From positions 1-56,655 of the forward strand of contig JAAWBG010000010.1 of NCBI GenBank assembly GCA_022792535.1: 56,655 nt of DNA, written 5' to 3'. The position numbers were made by a program, and so were the translations under genes. Positions 16,412 to 25,721 of this stretch are shown here, in pieces; within the stretch, counting starts at the first letter, position 1, and every line of letters starts with the position of its first letter. The DNA is from Lachnospiraceae bacterium (GTDB lineage Bacteria; Bacillota; Clostridia; Lachnospirales; Lachnospiraceae). The notes below the pieces were generated by a model. The model worked only from the letters and a program-made list of their open reading frames with translations, was not told where the DNA came from and did no database searches.

Positions 16412-17293
16412 ATGCAGGAACAGAAAATAGAATTTCAGATTTCCGGTGAAGCGCAGATGCCGCTTCTTGGACAGACAGAGACAGCGGGAAGGATTTTTCC
16501 TTATTTGTATTATCCTCTGCTGGAGGAGACCGGCATCGTAAGCCACTGTTTCACCACACGCCTGGGAGGCGTCAGCAAAGGAATGTTTGAGAGTCTCAAT
16601 CTGAGTTTTTCCAGAGGAGATGTAAGAGAAGATGTGGAAGAAAATTTCTGCAGGGTGGCCCAGGCTCTAAAAGCAGACAGGAAAAAATTTGTGTTGTCCC
16701 ATCAGACTCATACCACCAATGTAAGACGGGTGGGGAAAGAGGATGCTGGAAAAGGCATAACAAAGGACCAGGATTTTTCTGATGTAGATGGATTGATTAC
16801 TAATGAACCGGGTCTTGTGCTGACCACCTTGTATGCAGACTGCGTGCCTTTGTATTTTGTAGATCCCGTCCACCGGGCCATAGGGCTGTCCCATTCTGGC
16901 TGGCGGGGAACCGTTGGACGCATGGGAAAGGTGACCTTAGAGGCCATGGAGCGGGAATTTCACACAAGGCCGGAAGAGGTGCTCTGCGCGATTGGTCCCT
17001 CCATCTGCCAGAAATGTTATGAAGTCAGCCAAGACGTGGCGGCAGAATTCCAGCGGGAATTTTCCGGCCAGTCTGAGGCTGTTTTAGAAGATAAAGGAAA
17101 TGGAAAATATCAATTAGATTTGTGGAAAGCCAATGAAATTGTTCTGCTGGAAGCAGGCGTGAAACAGGAGCATTTAGCGGCGTCTACGATTTGTACCTGC
17201 TGTAATAATAAATTATTGTTCTCCCACCGGGCAAGCCAGGGGAAACGAGGGAATCTGGGTGCATTTCTGGGATTAAAAGCAGAGAAAGGATAG
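16412..17293 (+). CDS. pgeF: Peptidoglycan editing factor PgeF (laccase-domain protein)
   Basis: The 293-residue product starts at ATG 16412 behind AAGGAGG; an upstream in-frame GTG at 16391 lacks a site. It has the family metal-site motifs VLSHQTHTTNV, YADCVPLYFVD and LSHSGWRGTVGRMG, which place the His-Cys-His zinc ligands. PgeF proteins remove wrongly incorporated amino acids from peptidoglycan precursors; older annotations call them polyphenol oxidase YfiH. The gene ends eight bases before the M42 peptidase. Confidence 0.9.
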   Translation: MQEQKIEFQISGEAQMPLLGQTETAGRIFPYLYYPLLEETGIVSHCFTTRLGGVSKGMFESLNLSFSRGDVREDVEENFCRVAQALKADRKKFVLSHQTHTTNVRRVGKEDAGKGITKDQDFSDVDGLITNEPGLVLTTLYADCVPLYFVDPVHRAIGLSHSGWRGTVGRMGKVTLEAMEREFHTRPEEVLCAIGPSICQKCYEVSQDVAAEFQREFSGQSEAVLEDKGNGKYQLDLWKANEIVLLEAGVKQEHLAASTICTCCNNKLLFSHRASQGKRGNLGAFLGLKAEKG

Positions 17294-17301
17294 GAAAAAT
17301 T

Positions 17302-18342
17302 ATGGAAAAGATCATGGAATATATATTGGAACAGACAAAAAAACTTTTGGCCATCGACAGCCCTGCCGGATATACCCAAAAGGCTGCGGATTATCTGATG
17401 GAAGAATACAGGTCTTTGGGCTATCAGCCTGTGGAGACGGTAAAAGGCGGCGTACTGGTGGAAATCGGCGGTCAGGATTCACAAAATGGAATTTTGCTGG
17501 AAGCTCATACAGATACCTTGGGAGCTATGGTATGCGAGGTTAAAAGCAATGGAAGGCTGAAAGTGTCTCCTTTGGGGGGATTGGAACCTTGCAATACAGA
17601 GGCAGAAAACTGCCGGGTGATCACAAAATTTGACGGTGTGTATGAGGGCACCTTCCAACTAGAAAATGCTTCTGTTCATGTGAACGGTGAGTACAGTGAG
17701 AAAAAGCGAAGCTTTGATACCATGGAAGTGGTACTGGATGAAAAAGTAAGCTCTGCAGAGGAGACGAAGAAACTAGGAATTATGACAGGGGATATTGTGG
17801 CTTTTGAGCCCCGTACAGTCATTACGGAAAAAGGATATATTAAGAGCCGGTTTCTGGATGACAAGCTGAGCGTGGGAATTTTGCTTGGCTTTGCAAAATT
17901 TTTAAAAGAAGAACATATTACCACACAGCGAAAAATTTATCAGCATATCACCGTGTATGAAGAGGTAGGACATGGGGCCAGCGGAACGGTACCAGAAGGA
18001 GTGACGGAGATTCTTTCTGTAGATATGGGATGTGTGGGAGAAGGGTTAGATTGTACGGAACATCAGGTATCCATCTGTGTCAAGGACAGCGTGGGCCCCT
18101 ATAGTTATTCTGTGGTGGAAGATCTGGTAAAAGCGGCAAAAGAACATAAGGTAGATTTTGCACTGGACGTCTATCCTCATTATGGCTCAGACGCAGATGC
18201 TGCATTGAAAGCAGGCTATGACTGCAGACATGGGCTGATTGGAGCAGGGGTCTATGCTTCCCACGGATACGAGAGAAGCCATGTGGATGGAGTGAGAGCC
18301 ACATTGGATCTGTTAAAAGCTTATCTGACAGGAAAGTCTTGA
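17302..18342 (+). CDS. M42 family metallo-aminopeptidase
   Basis: This 346-residue protein belongs to the M42 (glutamyl aminopeptidase/FrvX-like) family of co-catalytic metal peptidases that form large cytoplasmic shells. Metal ligands and catalytic residues are visible in LLEAHTDTLGAM, FLDDKLSVGILLG, YEEVGHGAS and SVDMGCVGEG. Substrates are probably short peptides. It begins eight bases after pgeF and is therefore likely co-transcribed. Confidence 0.92.
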   Translation: MEKIMEYILEQTKKLLAIDSPAGYTQKAADYLMEEYRSLGYQPVETVKGGVLVEIGGQDSQNGILLEAHTDTLGAMVCEVKSNGRLKVSPLGGLEPCNTEAENCRVITKFDGVYEGTFQLENASVHVNGEYSEKKRSFDTMEVVLDEKVSSAEETKKLGIMTGDIVAFEPRTVITEKGYIKSRFLDDKLSVGILLGFAKFLKEEHITTQRKIYQHITVYEEVGHGASGTVPEGVTEILSVDMGCVGEGLDCTEHQVSICVKDSVGPYSYSVVEDLVKAAKEHKVDFALDVYPHYGSDADAALKAGYDCRHGLIGAGVYASHGYERSHVDGVRATLDLLKAYLTGKS

Positions 18343-18424
18343 TTCTTTTCCAGTCAGATAAGAGATATATGTTAGGTAACCTGTGTGTGAAAATGTTTGA
18401 GCGCAAAGGCGAAAGGAAAATAAA

Positions 18425-19780
18425 ATGAGAGCAGAGAATAGAAGATTTTATCATTCGCTGGCAGCATTGGTGATTCCTATCACAATTCAAAATTTTATTA
18501 CCAATGCAGTAAATTCAGCGGATGTATTTATGTTAGGATATGTGGGGCAGACGGAGTTATCGGCGGTATCTTTGGCAAATCAATTTCAATTCCTGTTGTC
18601 AGGAGTGTTTTTTGGGATTTCTTCAGGCGTTACCATGATGGCCTCTCAGTATTGGGGCAAGAAAGACACCAATTCCATTCAGGCTGTTATGGGAATTGCC
18701 ATTAAGATTGCGGCAATAATTACTGTGATGCTTGCTGTGGGGGCAGTGGTCATTCCAGAGACTTTAATGAGGATTTATACCAATGATGAGACTTTGATTT
18801 ATATCGGCGCCGGCTATCTGAGGATCATTGGCGTCTCTTATGTATGTATGAGTTTTTCGCAGGTATATCTCTGTGCCTTGAGAAGTATGGAACGTGCCCC
18901 TTTAAGTACGATAATCAGTACCACAGCCCTTGTGATGAATATTGTGTTAAACGCAGTTTTTATCTTTGGAATCGGCGGCGCGCCGAAGCTGGGAGTTATG
19001 GGTGTAGCCATTGGAACTGTGACTGCCCGCATAGTAGAATTGCTGCTGTGTCTTGTAGATGCAGTTCGGGGAAAAGTTTTTCAGATTGATCTTAAGATTA
19101 TGTTTGGCAGGCATAAATTGCTGCGTCAAGACTTTTTCCGCTACGCAGTTCCGGCGCTGATCAACGATTGTGCCTGGACGGTTGCATTTTCTTTGTATTC
19201 CGCTATTATGGGTCATATGAATGCAGATGTGGTGGCCGCCAGCTCTGTGGCCGCTACGGTACGTAATCTGTGCACTATATTGTGTTTTGCACTGGGAGCC
19301 GGAGCTTCGGTACTTTTAGGAATTGAGATTGGTGAAGGAAAGATAGAAGAGGTAAAGCGGGATGCCAAAAGATCTTGTTATGTAACGCTGGCAGTAGGAA
19401 TTATGACAGGGATTGTTCTATTATTGATCCGTCCTCTGGTCTTTGTATTTTTCCATTTGACCCAGCGGGCCAGCGGTTATCTGGACTTTATGCTTCTGAT
19501 CAGCGCTTATTATGTGGTGGGACAGGCTATGAATACCCTGTTGATTGCCGGTATATTCCGGGCAGGCGGGGACTCCCGGTTTGGAATGATCTGTGATATT
19601 ATTGTAATGTGGTGTATCAGCGTGCCTTTGGGATATCTGTCAGCCTTCGTACTGAAACTGCCGCCTATGGCAGTGTATTTTATACTGTGTCTGGATGAAT
19701 TCTGGAAAATTCCTGTGGTGTACCGCCACTATAAGAGTTTCCGCTGGCTGAAGGATATTACCAGGGAGTTTGAGATGTGA
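18425..19780 (+). CDS. MATE family efflux transporter
   Basis: This 451-residue protein has about twelve hydrophobic segments in two similar halves, as in MATE cation/drug antiporters. The start (FYHSLAALVIPITIQNFITNAVNSADVFMLGYVGQTELSAVSLANQF) holds the conserved family signature. It would export small molecules in exchange for Na+ or H+; the substrate cannot be read. AAAGGAAAA precedes the start codon. The next gene begins 22 bases downstream. Confidence 0.92.
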   Translation: MRAENRRFYHSLAALVIPITIQNFITNAVNSADVFMLGYVGQTELSAVSLANQFQFLLSGVFFGISSGVTMMASQYWGKKDTNSIQAVMGIAIKIAAIITVMLAVGAVVIPETLMRIYTNDETLIYIGAGYLRIIGVSYVCMSFSQVYLCALRSMERAPLSTIISTTALVMNIVLNAVFIFGIGGAPKLGVMGVAIGTVTARIVELLLCLVDAVRGKVFQIDLKIMFGRHKLLRQDFFRYAVPALINDCAWTVAFSLYSAIMGHMNADVVAASSVAATVRNLCTILCFALGAGASVLLGIEIGEGKIEEVKRDAKRSCYVTLAVGIMTGIVLLLIRPLVFVFFHLTQRASGYLDFMLLISAYYVVGQAMNTLLIAGIFRAGGDSRFGMICDIIVMWCISVPLGYLSAFVLKLPPMAVYFILCLDEFWKIPVVYRHYKSFRWLKDITREFEM

Positions 19781-19802
19781 TTTGTAAAAAGGAGGAAGCA
19801 GC

Positions 19803-21854
19803 ATGCAGAAAAATGCAGAAGAGATTCTAAAACAGCTTACGCTGGATGAAAAAATTGGAATGGTTCACGGGGCGGAGCTTTTTCGGACCGCTGGGGTAGA
19901 GCGGCTGGGAATTCCACCGTTAGTTATGTCAGACGGGCCTATGGGAGTCCGTCAGGAATTTGAGCCGGACTGCTGGAAGCCAATGGGTGGAAATGATGAT
20001 TTTGTGACATATCTGCCCTGCAACAGCGCCCTTGCTTCCACCTGGAACCCTGGGCTTGCCCATGAGATGGGCAGTGTGTTAGGAGAAGAAGCCAGAGGAC
20101 GGGGAAAAGACGTGATTCTTGCGCCGGGGGTGAATATCAAAAGGACTCCTCTGTGCGGAAGAAATTTTGAATATTTCAGCGAAGATCCTTATCTGACCAA
20201 AAAGATGGCGGCTTCCTGCATTCAGGGAATTCAGCAATGGGATGTGGCGGCCTGCGTAAAACATTTTGCAGTGAATAATCAGGAAGTCCAGCGCATGAGC
20301 GTAGATGTGGAAATTGAGGAACAAGTTCTGCGCAAGATTTACCTCCCGGCTTTCCAGGAGGCCATAGAAAAGGGCGGTTCCTATTCTATTATGGGAGCCT
20401 ACAATCAGCTTTATGGAGAACATTGCTGTCAGAGTGATTTTCTGCTGAGAAAAATTCTCAGAGAAGAATGGGGGTATGATGGAGTTGTAATTTCCGACTG
20501 GGGCGGGGTGCACGATACGAAGGCAGGAGCAGAGTCTCAGCTGGACATTGAGATGTCTGTAACGGATCATTTTGATCAGTATTTTCTGGCAGAACCATTG
20601 AAAGAGAAGATTCAGTCTGGAGAGATCAGTGAAAAAGTTCTGGATGAAAAAGTTTTGCGGATTCTGAATCTGATGATACGGTTGCATATGCTGGATGGCC
20701 AGCGCAAAAAGGGCAGTTACAACACAGCAGAACACAGACAAAAGGCTCTTGAGGCGGCCAGGGAATCCATGGTTCTTCTGAAAAATGAAGATAATATTCT
20801 GCCATTGAAGAAAGAAACATTGAAACGGGTATTAGTGATTGGGGAAAATGCAGACTGTGTTCATTCCAATGGCGGCGGCAGCGCTGAGATTAAAGCTTTG
20901 TATGAGATTACGCCTTTGATGGGACTGAAAACACATCTGGGAGGCAATACAGAGATTACGTATGTCAAAGGGTACTGCAGAGAGGAAAAGCAGGAAAAAG
21001 GCAGTGTAAACTGGCAGGAAACCAGCTTAGAAGAAGGAGGAGCTGCAGGAACAGAAGAAAAGGAAAGCATGGCCCTTGCCCAAAAGCGGGAAGCCCTGCG
21101 TAAAGAGGCAGTCAGTCTTGCAGAAACATATGAGACTGTAATCTACGTGGGCGGCCTGAACCATGAGTTAGATTGTGAGAATCAGGATCGGCCGGATATG
21201 AAACTGCCTTATCGCCAGGATCTATTGATACAGGAACTTTTGGCAGTGAGACCGGATATGACAATCGTTATGATGGGCGGAAGTCCGGTGGAAATGGGAA
21301 GCTGGATTGCCCAGGCCAAATCCTTAGTCTGGTGCTGGTATGCAGGAATGGAAGGAGGAAATGCTCTGGCAGAAGTGCTGCTGGGAGAAATAAATCCTTC
21401 TGGAAAACTGCCGGAAACATTCTATAAGACGCATACAGACTGTTCCGCCCATGCTTTGGGAGAGTATCCAGGAGGCAGAAGCGTAGCCTACAAAGAAGGC
21501 AGGTATGTGGGATATCGTTATAATGACAAGTTCCAGGTAGAACCAGAATTCTGTTTCGGATATGGACTGAGTTATACTACATTTTCATGCTGCGATCCTG
21601 CCTGGAATCGAGAAAAGAATCAAATCTGCTGTAAGATCAAAAATACGGGAAACAGATATGGAGGAGAAGTACTGCAGCTCTACCGGCGTGATGGAGAAGA
21701 CGAATTGTTCCAGGAACTGGCGGGATTTGAAAAAGTATTTCTGGAAGCCGGGGAAGAGAAACAGGTGGTATTTCAGTTAGAGGAAGAGAGTTCTGAGTCT
21801 TGTAAATATGGTATTGGAAGTTCTTCCAGGGATATTTATTTAGAAGTGGAATAA
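19803..21854 (+). CDS. Glycoside hydrolase family 3, beta-glucosidase type
   Basis: This 683-residue cytoplasmic enzyme (no signal peptide) has the GH3 N-terminal barrel with MSDGPMGVR, the KHFAVNNQE substrate loop and the nucleophile Asp in VISDWGGVHD. A C-terminal GH3 domain and a short fibronectin-III-like end follow (EPEFCFGYGLSYTTFSC, VFLEAGEEKQVVFQL). It lacks the KHFPGHG motif of NagZ-type N-acetylglucosaminidases, so a beta-glucosidase or related exo-glycosidase is more likely. AAGGAGG precedes the start. Intracellular location implies action on imported oligosaccharides. Confidence 0.9.
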   Translation: MQKNAEEILKQLTLDEKIGMVHGAELFRTAGVERLGIPPLVMSDGPMGVRQEFEPDCWKPMGGNDDFVTYLPCNSALASTWNPGLAHEMGSVLGEEARGRGKDVILAPGVNIKRTPLCGRNFEYFSEDPYLTKKMAASCIQGIQQWDVAACVKHFAVNNQEVQRMSVDVEIEEQVLRKIYLPAFQEAIEKGGSYSIMGAYNQLYGEHCCQSDFLLRKILREEWGYDGVVISDWGGVHDTKAGAESQLDIEMSVTDHFDQYFLAEPLKEKIQSGEISEKVLDEKVLRILNLMIRLHMLDGQRKKGSYNTAEHRQKALEAARESMVLLKNEDNILPLKKETLKRVLVIGENADCVHSNGGGSAEIKALYEITPLMGLKTHLGGNTEITYVKGYCREEKQEKGSVNWQETSLEEGGAAGTEEKESMALAQKREALRKEAVSLAETYETVIYVGGLNHELDCENQDRPDMKLPYRQDLLIQELLAVRPDMTIVMMGGSPVEMGSWIAQAKSLVWCWYAGMEGGNALAEVLLGEINPSGKLPETFYKTHTDCSAHALGEYPGGRSVAYKEGRYVGYRYNDKFQVEPEFCFGYGLSYTTFSCCDPAWNREKNQICCKIKNTGNRYGGEVLQLYRRDGEDELFQELAGFEKVFLEAGEEKQVVFQLEEESSESCKYGIGSSSRDIYLEVE

Positions 21855-21955
21855 GAAGATAGAATAGCACCAAATAATATATTATAGTTTTTGTGTCACT
21901 CACCAAAGCCTGGCAACAGGAAGGAACCTACTGGGTGCTTTGCCAGTATAAAAGG

Positions 21956-22005
21956 AAAGAAGAATCCCTAAACGGTACTGCCATACAGTTTAGGGATTCT
22001 TCTTT
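21956..22005. terminator. Bidirectional terminator between GH3 and CPBP genes
   Basis: Two perfect 18-base inverted arms (21956-21973 and 21988-22005; core AATCCCTAAAC / GTTTAGGGATT) surround a 14-base loop. A-rich and T-rich outer ends make it suitable for both strands. It lies between convergent genes; the rest of 21855-22109 shows no gene. Confidence 0.8.
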
Positions 22006-22109
22006 CGTCAACGTGGACTTTTCATTTCTTTTGCTTATCGGCATTATAGCATATGTAAAAATGTTTTTCAAAATGCTTTTATTCAAAGGTTTTAAATGTA
22101 AACAAAATA

Positions 22110-22994
22110 TCATTCATCCCTCAGATAAGCCTCCGGCATAGGTTCCCGGTTTTCCACTCCTCTTCCATAGAGAAAGATCCCAAACAGCGCGAAGAGCGCT
22201 GCGCCTGCCGCGATGGCCAGATGGATGAGAATGGAGTCGCCGCTGTAGGACAAGAATTCAGGAGAAAAAGTTCCCCAGAGGTTGAACAGCATATGAAAGA
22301 GGATGGACAGATAGATACTGCCGCCTTTTAAGCAGACATAACCGCAGAACATTCCCACCACAAAAGCATAAGCTCCCTGGATCATATTGGCGTGAAACAG
22401 GCCGAACAAAAAAGCTTGAAATATATTTGCAGCCATAAAAGGCATGGCCTTTTTTGCATATTTTAAAGTGACGCCCCGGAAAATCAGTTCTTCACTAATG
22501 GGAGCGATTAGAACGGAGTACAGGGCAAGAATCAGAGATACGTTGTCAAAGCCAATTCCGTTCATTAGAGATTCATAAGTGTCGTACCAGGCTGGATGGA
22601 TGGCAGAGACAATAAGCGTGATATAGCCAGAGATGTACTGAGTTCCGATTACAAGGAATATCAGACCTATAACCATAGCAGGGTTGAGGATAGAAGAAAT
22701 TTCCCGACGAGGCTGTTTTTTTGGCACGAACCGTTTCCAGTACCAAAATCCCATAACCAGGGCTGCGATAATTGCGTAGAGAGCGGAGAGAGCGGCAATA
22801 AAGTTGCTGTCTCCCATCATTCCCAGCAGAGAATTGTAAAGATGATCCATTTGAAGAACAGATGGGTCCTGTAAGGAGGTGATGATCAATTTGATCATCA
22901 GTCCTCCTACAGAGACAATGATTTGAATGACAAAAGCCAGAAGAAACGGAAGCAGGCAAAGTAAAATGCTTCCGATTTTTTTTAATACCTTCAT
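22110..22994 (-). CDS. CPBP family intramembrane metalloprotease
   Basis: This 294-residue membrane protein has about eight hydrophobic segments. It carries the CPBP (Abi/CAAX protease-like) motifs in order: EELIFRG, FGLFHANMIQG and HMLFN, giving the two Glu and two His residues of the membrane-embedded active site. Family members cleave prenylated proteins, process peptides or give bacteriocin self-immunity; no bacteriocin gene is next to it. GAAAGGA precedes the start. It is convergent with GH3 and divergent from the GH94 gene. Confidence 0.9.
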   Translation of the reverse strand: MKVLKKIGSILLCLLPFLLAFVIQIIVSVGGLMIKLIITSLQDPSVLQMDHLYNSLLGMMGDSNFIAALSALYAIIAALVMGFWYWKRFVPKKQPRREISSILNPAMVIGLIFLVIGTQYISGYITLIVSAIHPAWYDTYESLMNGIGFDNVSLILALYSVLIAPISEELIFRGVTLKYAKKAMPFMAANIFQAFLFGLFHANMIQGAYAFVVGMFCGYVCLKGGSIYLSILFHMLFNLWGTFSPEFLSYSGDSILIHLAIAAGAALFALFGIFLYGRGVENREPMPEAYLRDE

Positions 22995-23038
22995 AAATGT
23001 AAAGTCCTTTCTATAAAAGTGGATTTTGTAATGTTTTT

Positions 23039-23067
23039 ATTATAAGGTGATAGTTGGGAAAAATCAA
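23039..23067 (-). promoter_or_regulatory. Promoter of the CPBP gene
   Basis: On the minus strand TTGATT (plus-strand AATCAA, 23062-23067) is separated by 17 bases from TATAAT (plus-strand ATTATA, 23039-23044). Confidence 0.75.
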
Positions 23068-23177
23068 GTTGGAGCAAAAGGTGCGTTTGGCAAGGGGATT
23101 CTAAGATCGAAAGATATTTGTAAAATTCCAACTTAGCCGGGTTACCAATATAATACAAATTATGCCATCCCTGACAA

Positions 23178-23206
23178 TATCTTTCTGCAGTTTTGTGGTC
23201 TATAAT
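23178..23206 (+). promoter_or_regulatory. Candidate promoter of the GH94 gene, weak -35
   Basis: A consensus TATAAT (23201-23206) lies about 100 bases before the start codon. The -35 position (23178-23183) reads TATCTT, a poor match. A second TATAAT is at 23149-23154. A good -10 with a poor -35 fits activator-dependent expression, for example by the YesN-like regulator at 32502. Confidence 0.5.
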
Positions 23207-23304
23207 GATGGTAAAGATACAGGGGAATATGTATTAGCAGAATTGTGACGGTGAAGCCAAAGGCTGAACTGTTGCGCAGAATCCAGAAAAGGAGAAGGTT
23301 ACAT

Positions 23305-25710
23305 ATGCAGTATGGACATTTTGACAGAAAAAAAAGAGAATATGTGATTGACCAGGTGGATCTGCCGGTTTCCTGGACGAATTATCTAGGGGTGCGGGAT
23401 CTGTGCGTGGTGGTCAATCATACAGCGGGAGGCTATATGTTTTATCAGTCGCCGGAATATCACAGGGTTACCAGGTTCCGGGGAAATGCCGTTCCCATGG
23501 ACCGTCCGGGACATTATGTATATCTGCGGGATGCAGAAGACGGAGATTACTGGAGCATTTCCTGGCAGCCGGTGGGAAAGCCCTTGGATACAGCGGAATA
23601 TACCTGCCGCCATGGAATGAGCTATTCTATCTATGAGTGTAATTATAAAGGAATCGAGGCCAGCCAGAGGCTGGCGGTGCCTATGGACGATCCGGTGGAG
23701 CTGTGGGATGTGAAGATCAAAAACACCACAGACAGGGAACGGAGAATTTCGGTATTTTCTTATCTGGAATTTTCTTTTCATCATGTGATGATCGACAATC
23801 AGAATTATCAGATGAGCCTTTACTGCGCGGGATCTTCTTATGAAGACGGAATCATAGAGCATGACTTGTTTTATGAGGAATTTGGATATCAGTATTTTAC
23901 CAGCAGTTTTGAACCAGACGGATACGATTGTCTCAGAGATAAGTTTTTGGGAGCTTACCGCACAGAGGACAATCCCATTGGGGTAGAACGGGGACAGTGC
24001 AGCGGTTCTCAGGAGTTGGGGAATAATCACTGCGGAAGTCTGCAGAAAGATCTGGTGTTGTCGCCAGGAGAAGAAGTGCGTCTGATTTTTATGCTGGGAG
24101 AAGGAAACCGGGAAGAAGGAAAAAAGATTCGTCAAAAATATAGTGAATTTGCTGTGGTAGATGCAGTGTATGAGCAGTTGGCCGCTTATTGGGAAGACAA
24201 GTTTCAGAGGCTTCAGATTCAAACGCCGAATGAGGGTATGAACGTTATGATCAACACCTGGAACCTCTATCAGGCAGAGGTGAATATCATGTTTTCCCGT
24301 TTTGCATCTTTTGTGGAAGTAGGCGGAAGAACAGGACTTGGCTATCGCGATACAGCTCAGGACGCCATGACGATCCCTCATTCCAATCCGGAAAAATGCA
24401 GACAGCGGATCGTGGAACTGCTGCGGGGATTGACGCAGAAGGGATATGGACTGCATCTTTTTCAGCCGGAATGGTTTGAGCCCGAAGAAAAAAAGGAAAA
24501 GAAAAAACCTTTCAAGTCTCCTACCGTGATTCCGACGGTTCATTCTGCCGATATCATACATGGAATAGAAGATGCCTGTTCCGACGACGCCCTTTGGCTG
24601 GTGCCTGCCATTGTAGAATATATTCGGGAGACGGGAGAAACTTCTTTTACAGAGGAAATGGTCACCTATGCAGATGGCGGAGCTGGAACCGTCTATGAAC
24701 ATATGATGCGTATTCTGGATTTTTCAGCGGAGCAGGTGGGAAACACTGGAATCTGTAAAGGGCTGCGGGCAGACTGGAATGACTGTCTGAATCTGGGCGG
24801 CGGAGAGAGCGCTATGGTATCTTTCCTCCATTACTGGGCCTTGGGGCATTTTATAGAGCTGGCGGCTTTTTTGAAACGTGAGGAAGATGTGGAGAAGTAT
24901 GCCAGAATGCAAAAAAAGGTTCACCAGGTCTGTAATGAAGTATTGTGGGACGAAGAATGGTTTATCCGGGGCGTGACAAAAAGCGGCAGAAGGATTGGAA
25001 CTTCCATGGATGCAGAAGGAAAGATCCACTTAGAATCCAATGCCTGGGCAGTGCTTTCCGGTGCGGCAGATGAGCAAAAAGGCAGGACGGCAATGGACAG
25101 TGTGGATCAGTATTTGTTTACACCATATGGAATTATGCTGAATGCGCCGGCCTACACAGTTCCAGACGATGAGATTGGGTTTGTCACAAGGGTATATCCG
25201 GGATTGAAAGAAAATGGTTCTGTGTTTTCTCATCCCAATCCCTGGGCCTGGGCTGCAGAATGTGTGCTGGGGCGGGGAGATCGGGCTATGAAATTTTACA
25301 ATGCCCTCTGTCCTTATTATCAGAATGACAAGATTGAGATTCGGGAATCAGAGCCATATTCTTATTGTCAGTTTATTATGGGAAGAGATCATACGGGATT
25401 TGGACGCGCCCGTCATCCTTTTATGACAGGCAGCGGAGGCTGGGCTTACTTTTCTGCTACCCGCTATATGCTGGGAATCCGGCCTCAATTTTCTGAACTT
25501 GCGGTGGATCCTTGTATTCCGGCAGAATGGAAAGAATTTTCTGCGGTACGCAGATGGAGAGGGGCAGAGTATCACATCACAGTCACCAACCCTGACGGAA
25601 GGATGAAGGGTGTGAAAGAGATTTTTCTGGATGGAAAGCCGGTGGAAAAGATTCTGCCCCAGGAGAAGGGAACCAAACATCAGGTAACAGTGGTTATGGG
25701 CAGGGGATAG
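23305..25710 (+). CDS. chbP: GH94 phosphorylase, N,N'-diacetylchitobiose phosphorylase-like
   Basis: The 801-residue product starts at ATG 23305 behind AGGAGAAGG; the open frame runs upstream to 23245 without a ribosome binding site. It follows the ChbP pattern closely as I remember the Vibrio enzyme: MQYGHFDRKKREYVID, DRPGHYVYLRDAEDGDYWS, VGGRTGLGYRDTAQDA, CKGLRADWNDCLNLGGGES (catalytic Asp490), FSHPNPWAW and VDPCIPAEW. ChbP splits (GlcNAc)2 with phosphate to GlcNAc-1-phosphate and GlcNAc in the cytoplasm. Cellobiose phosphorylase is a close GH94 relative and remains an alternative, but the downstream nagB and nagA favour a GlcNAc disaccharide. Next gene: a phosphohexomutase 11 bases on. Confidence 0.82.
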   Translation: MQYGHFDRKKREYVIDQVDLPVSWTNYLGVRDLCVVVNHTAGGYMFYQSPEYHRVTRFRGNAVPMDRPGHYVYLRDAEDGDYWSISWQPVGKPLDTAEYTCRHGMSYSIYECNYKGIEASQRLAVPMDDPVELWDVKIKNTTDRERRISVFSYLEFSFHHVMIDNQNYQMSLYCAGSSYEDGIIEHDLFYEEFGYQYFTSSFEPDGYDCLRDKFLGAYRTEDNPIGVERGQCSGSQELGNNHCGSLQKDLVLSPGEEVRLIFMLGEGNREEGKKIRQKYSEFAVVDAVYEQLAAYWEDKFQRLQIQTPNEGMNVMINTWNLYQAEVNIMFSRFASFVEVGGRTGLGYRDTAQDAMTIPHSNPEKCRQRIVELLRGLTQKGYGLHLFQPEWFEPEEKKEKKKPFKSPTVIPTVHSADIIHGIEDACSDDALWLVPAIVEYIRETGETSFTEEMVTYADGGAGTVYEHMMRILDFSAEQVGNTGICKGLRADWNDCLNLGGGESAMVSFLHYWALGHFIELAAFLKREEDVEKYARMQKKVHQVCNEVLWDEEWFIRGVTKSGRRIGTSMDAEGKIHLESNAWAVLSGAADEQKGRTAMDSVDQYLFTPYGIMLNAPAYTVPDDEIGFVTRVYPGLKENGSVFSHPNPWAWAAECVLGRGDRAMKFYNALCPYYQNDKIEIRESEPYSYCQFIMGRDHTGFGRARHPFMTGSGGWAYFSATRYMLGIRPQFSELAVDPCIPAEWKEFSAVRRWRGAEYHITVTNPDGRMKGVKEIFLDGKPVEKILPQEKGTKHQVTVVMGRG

Positions 25711-25721
25711 GAGGATAAAAT

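Noticed and set aside
19803-21854. GH3 enzyme as an N-acetylglucosaminidase of the chitobiose pathway
   Set aside because: It lacks the KHFPGHG motif of NagZ-type enzymes and is separated from the GlcNAc locus by a terminator and an opposing gene.
21893-22141. Open frame of 82 codons between the GH3 and CPBP genes
   Set aside because: It reads through the bidirectional terminator stem and into the 3' end of the CPBP gene and resembles no protein; more likely chance.
24498-24512. A-rich run in the GH94 gene as a frameshift site
   Set aside because: The reading frame continues with clear family similarity on both sides, so no frameshift is needed.
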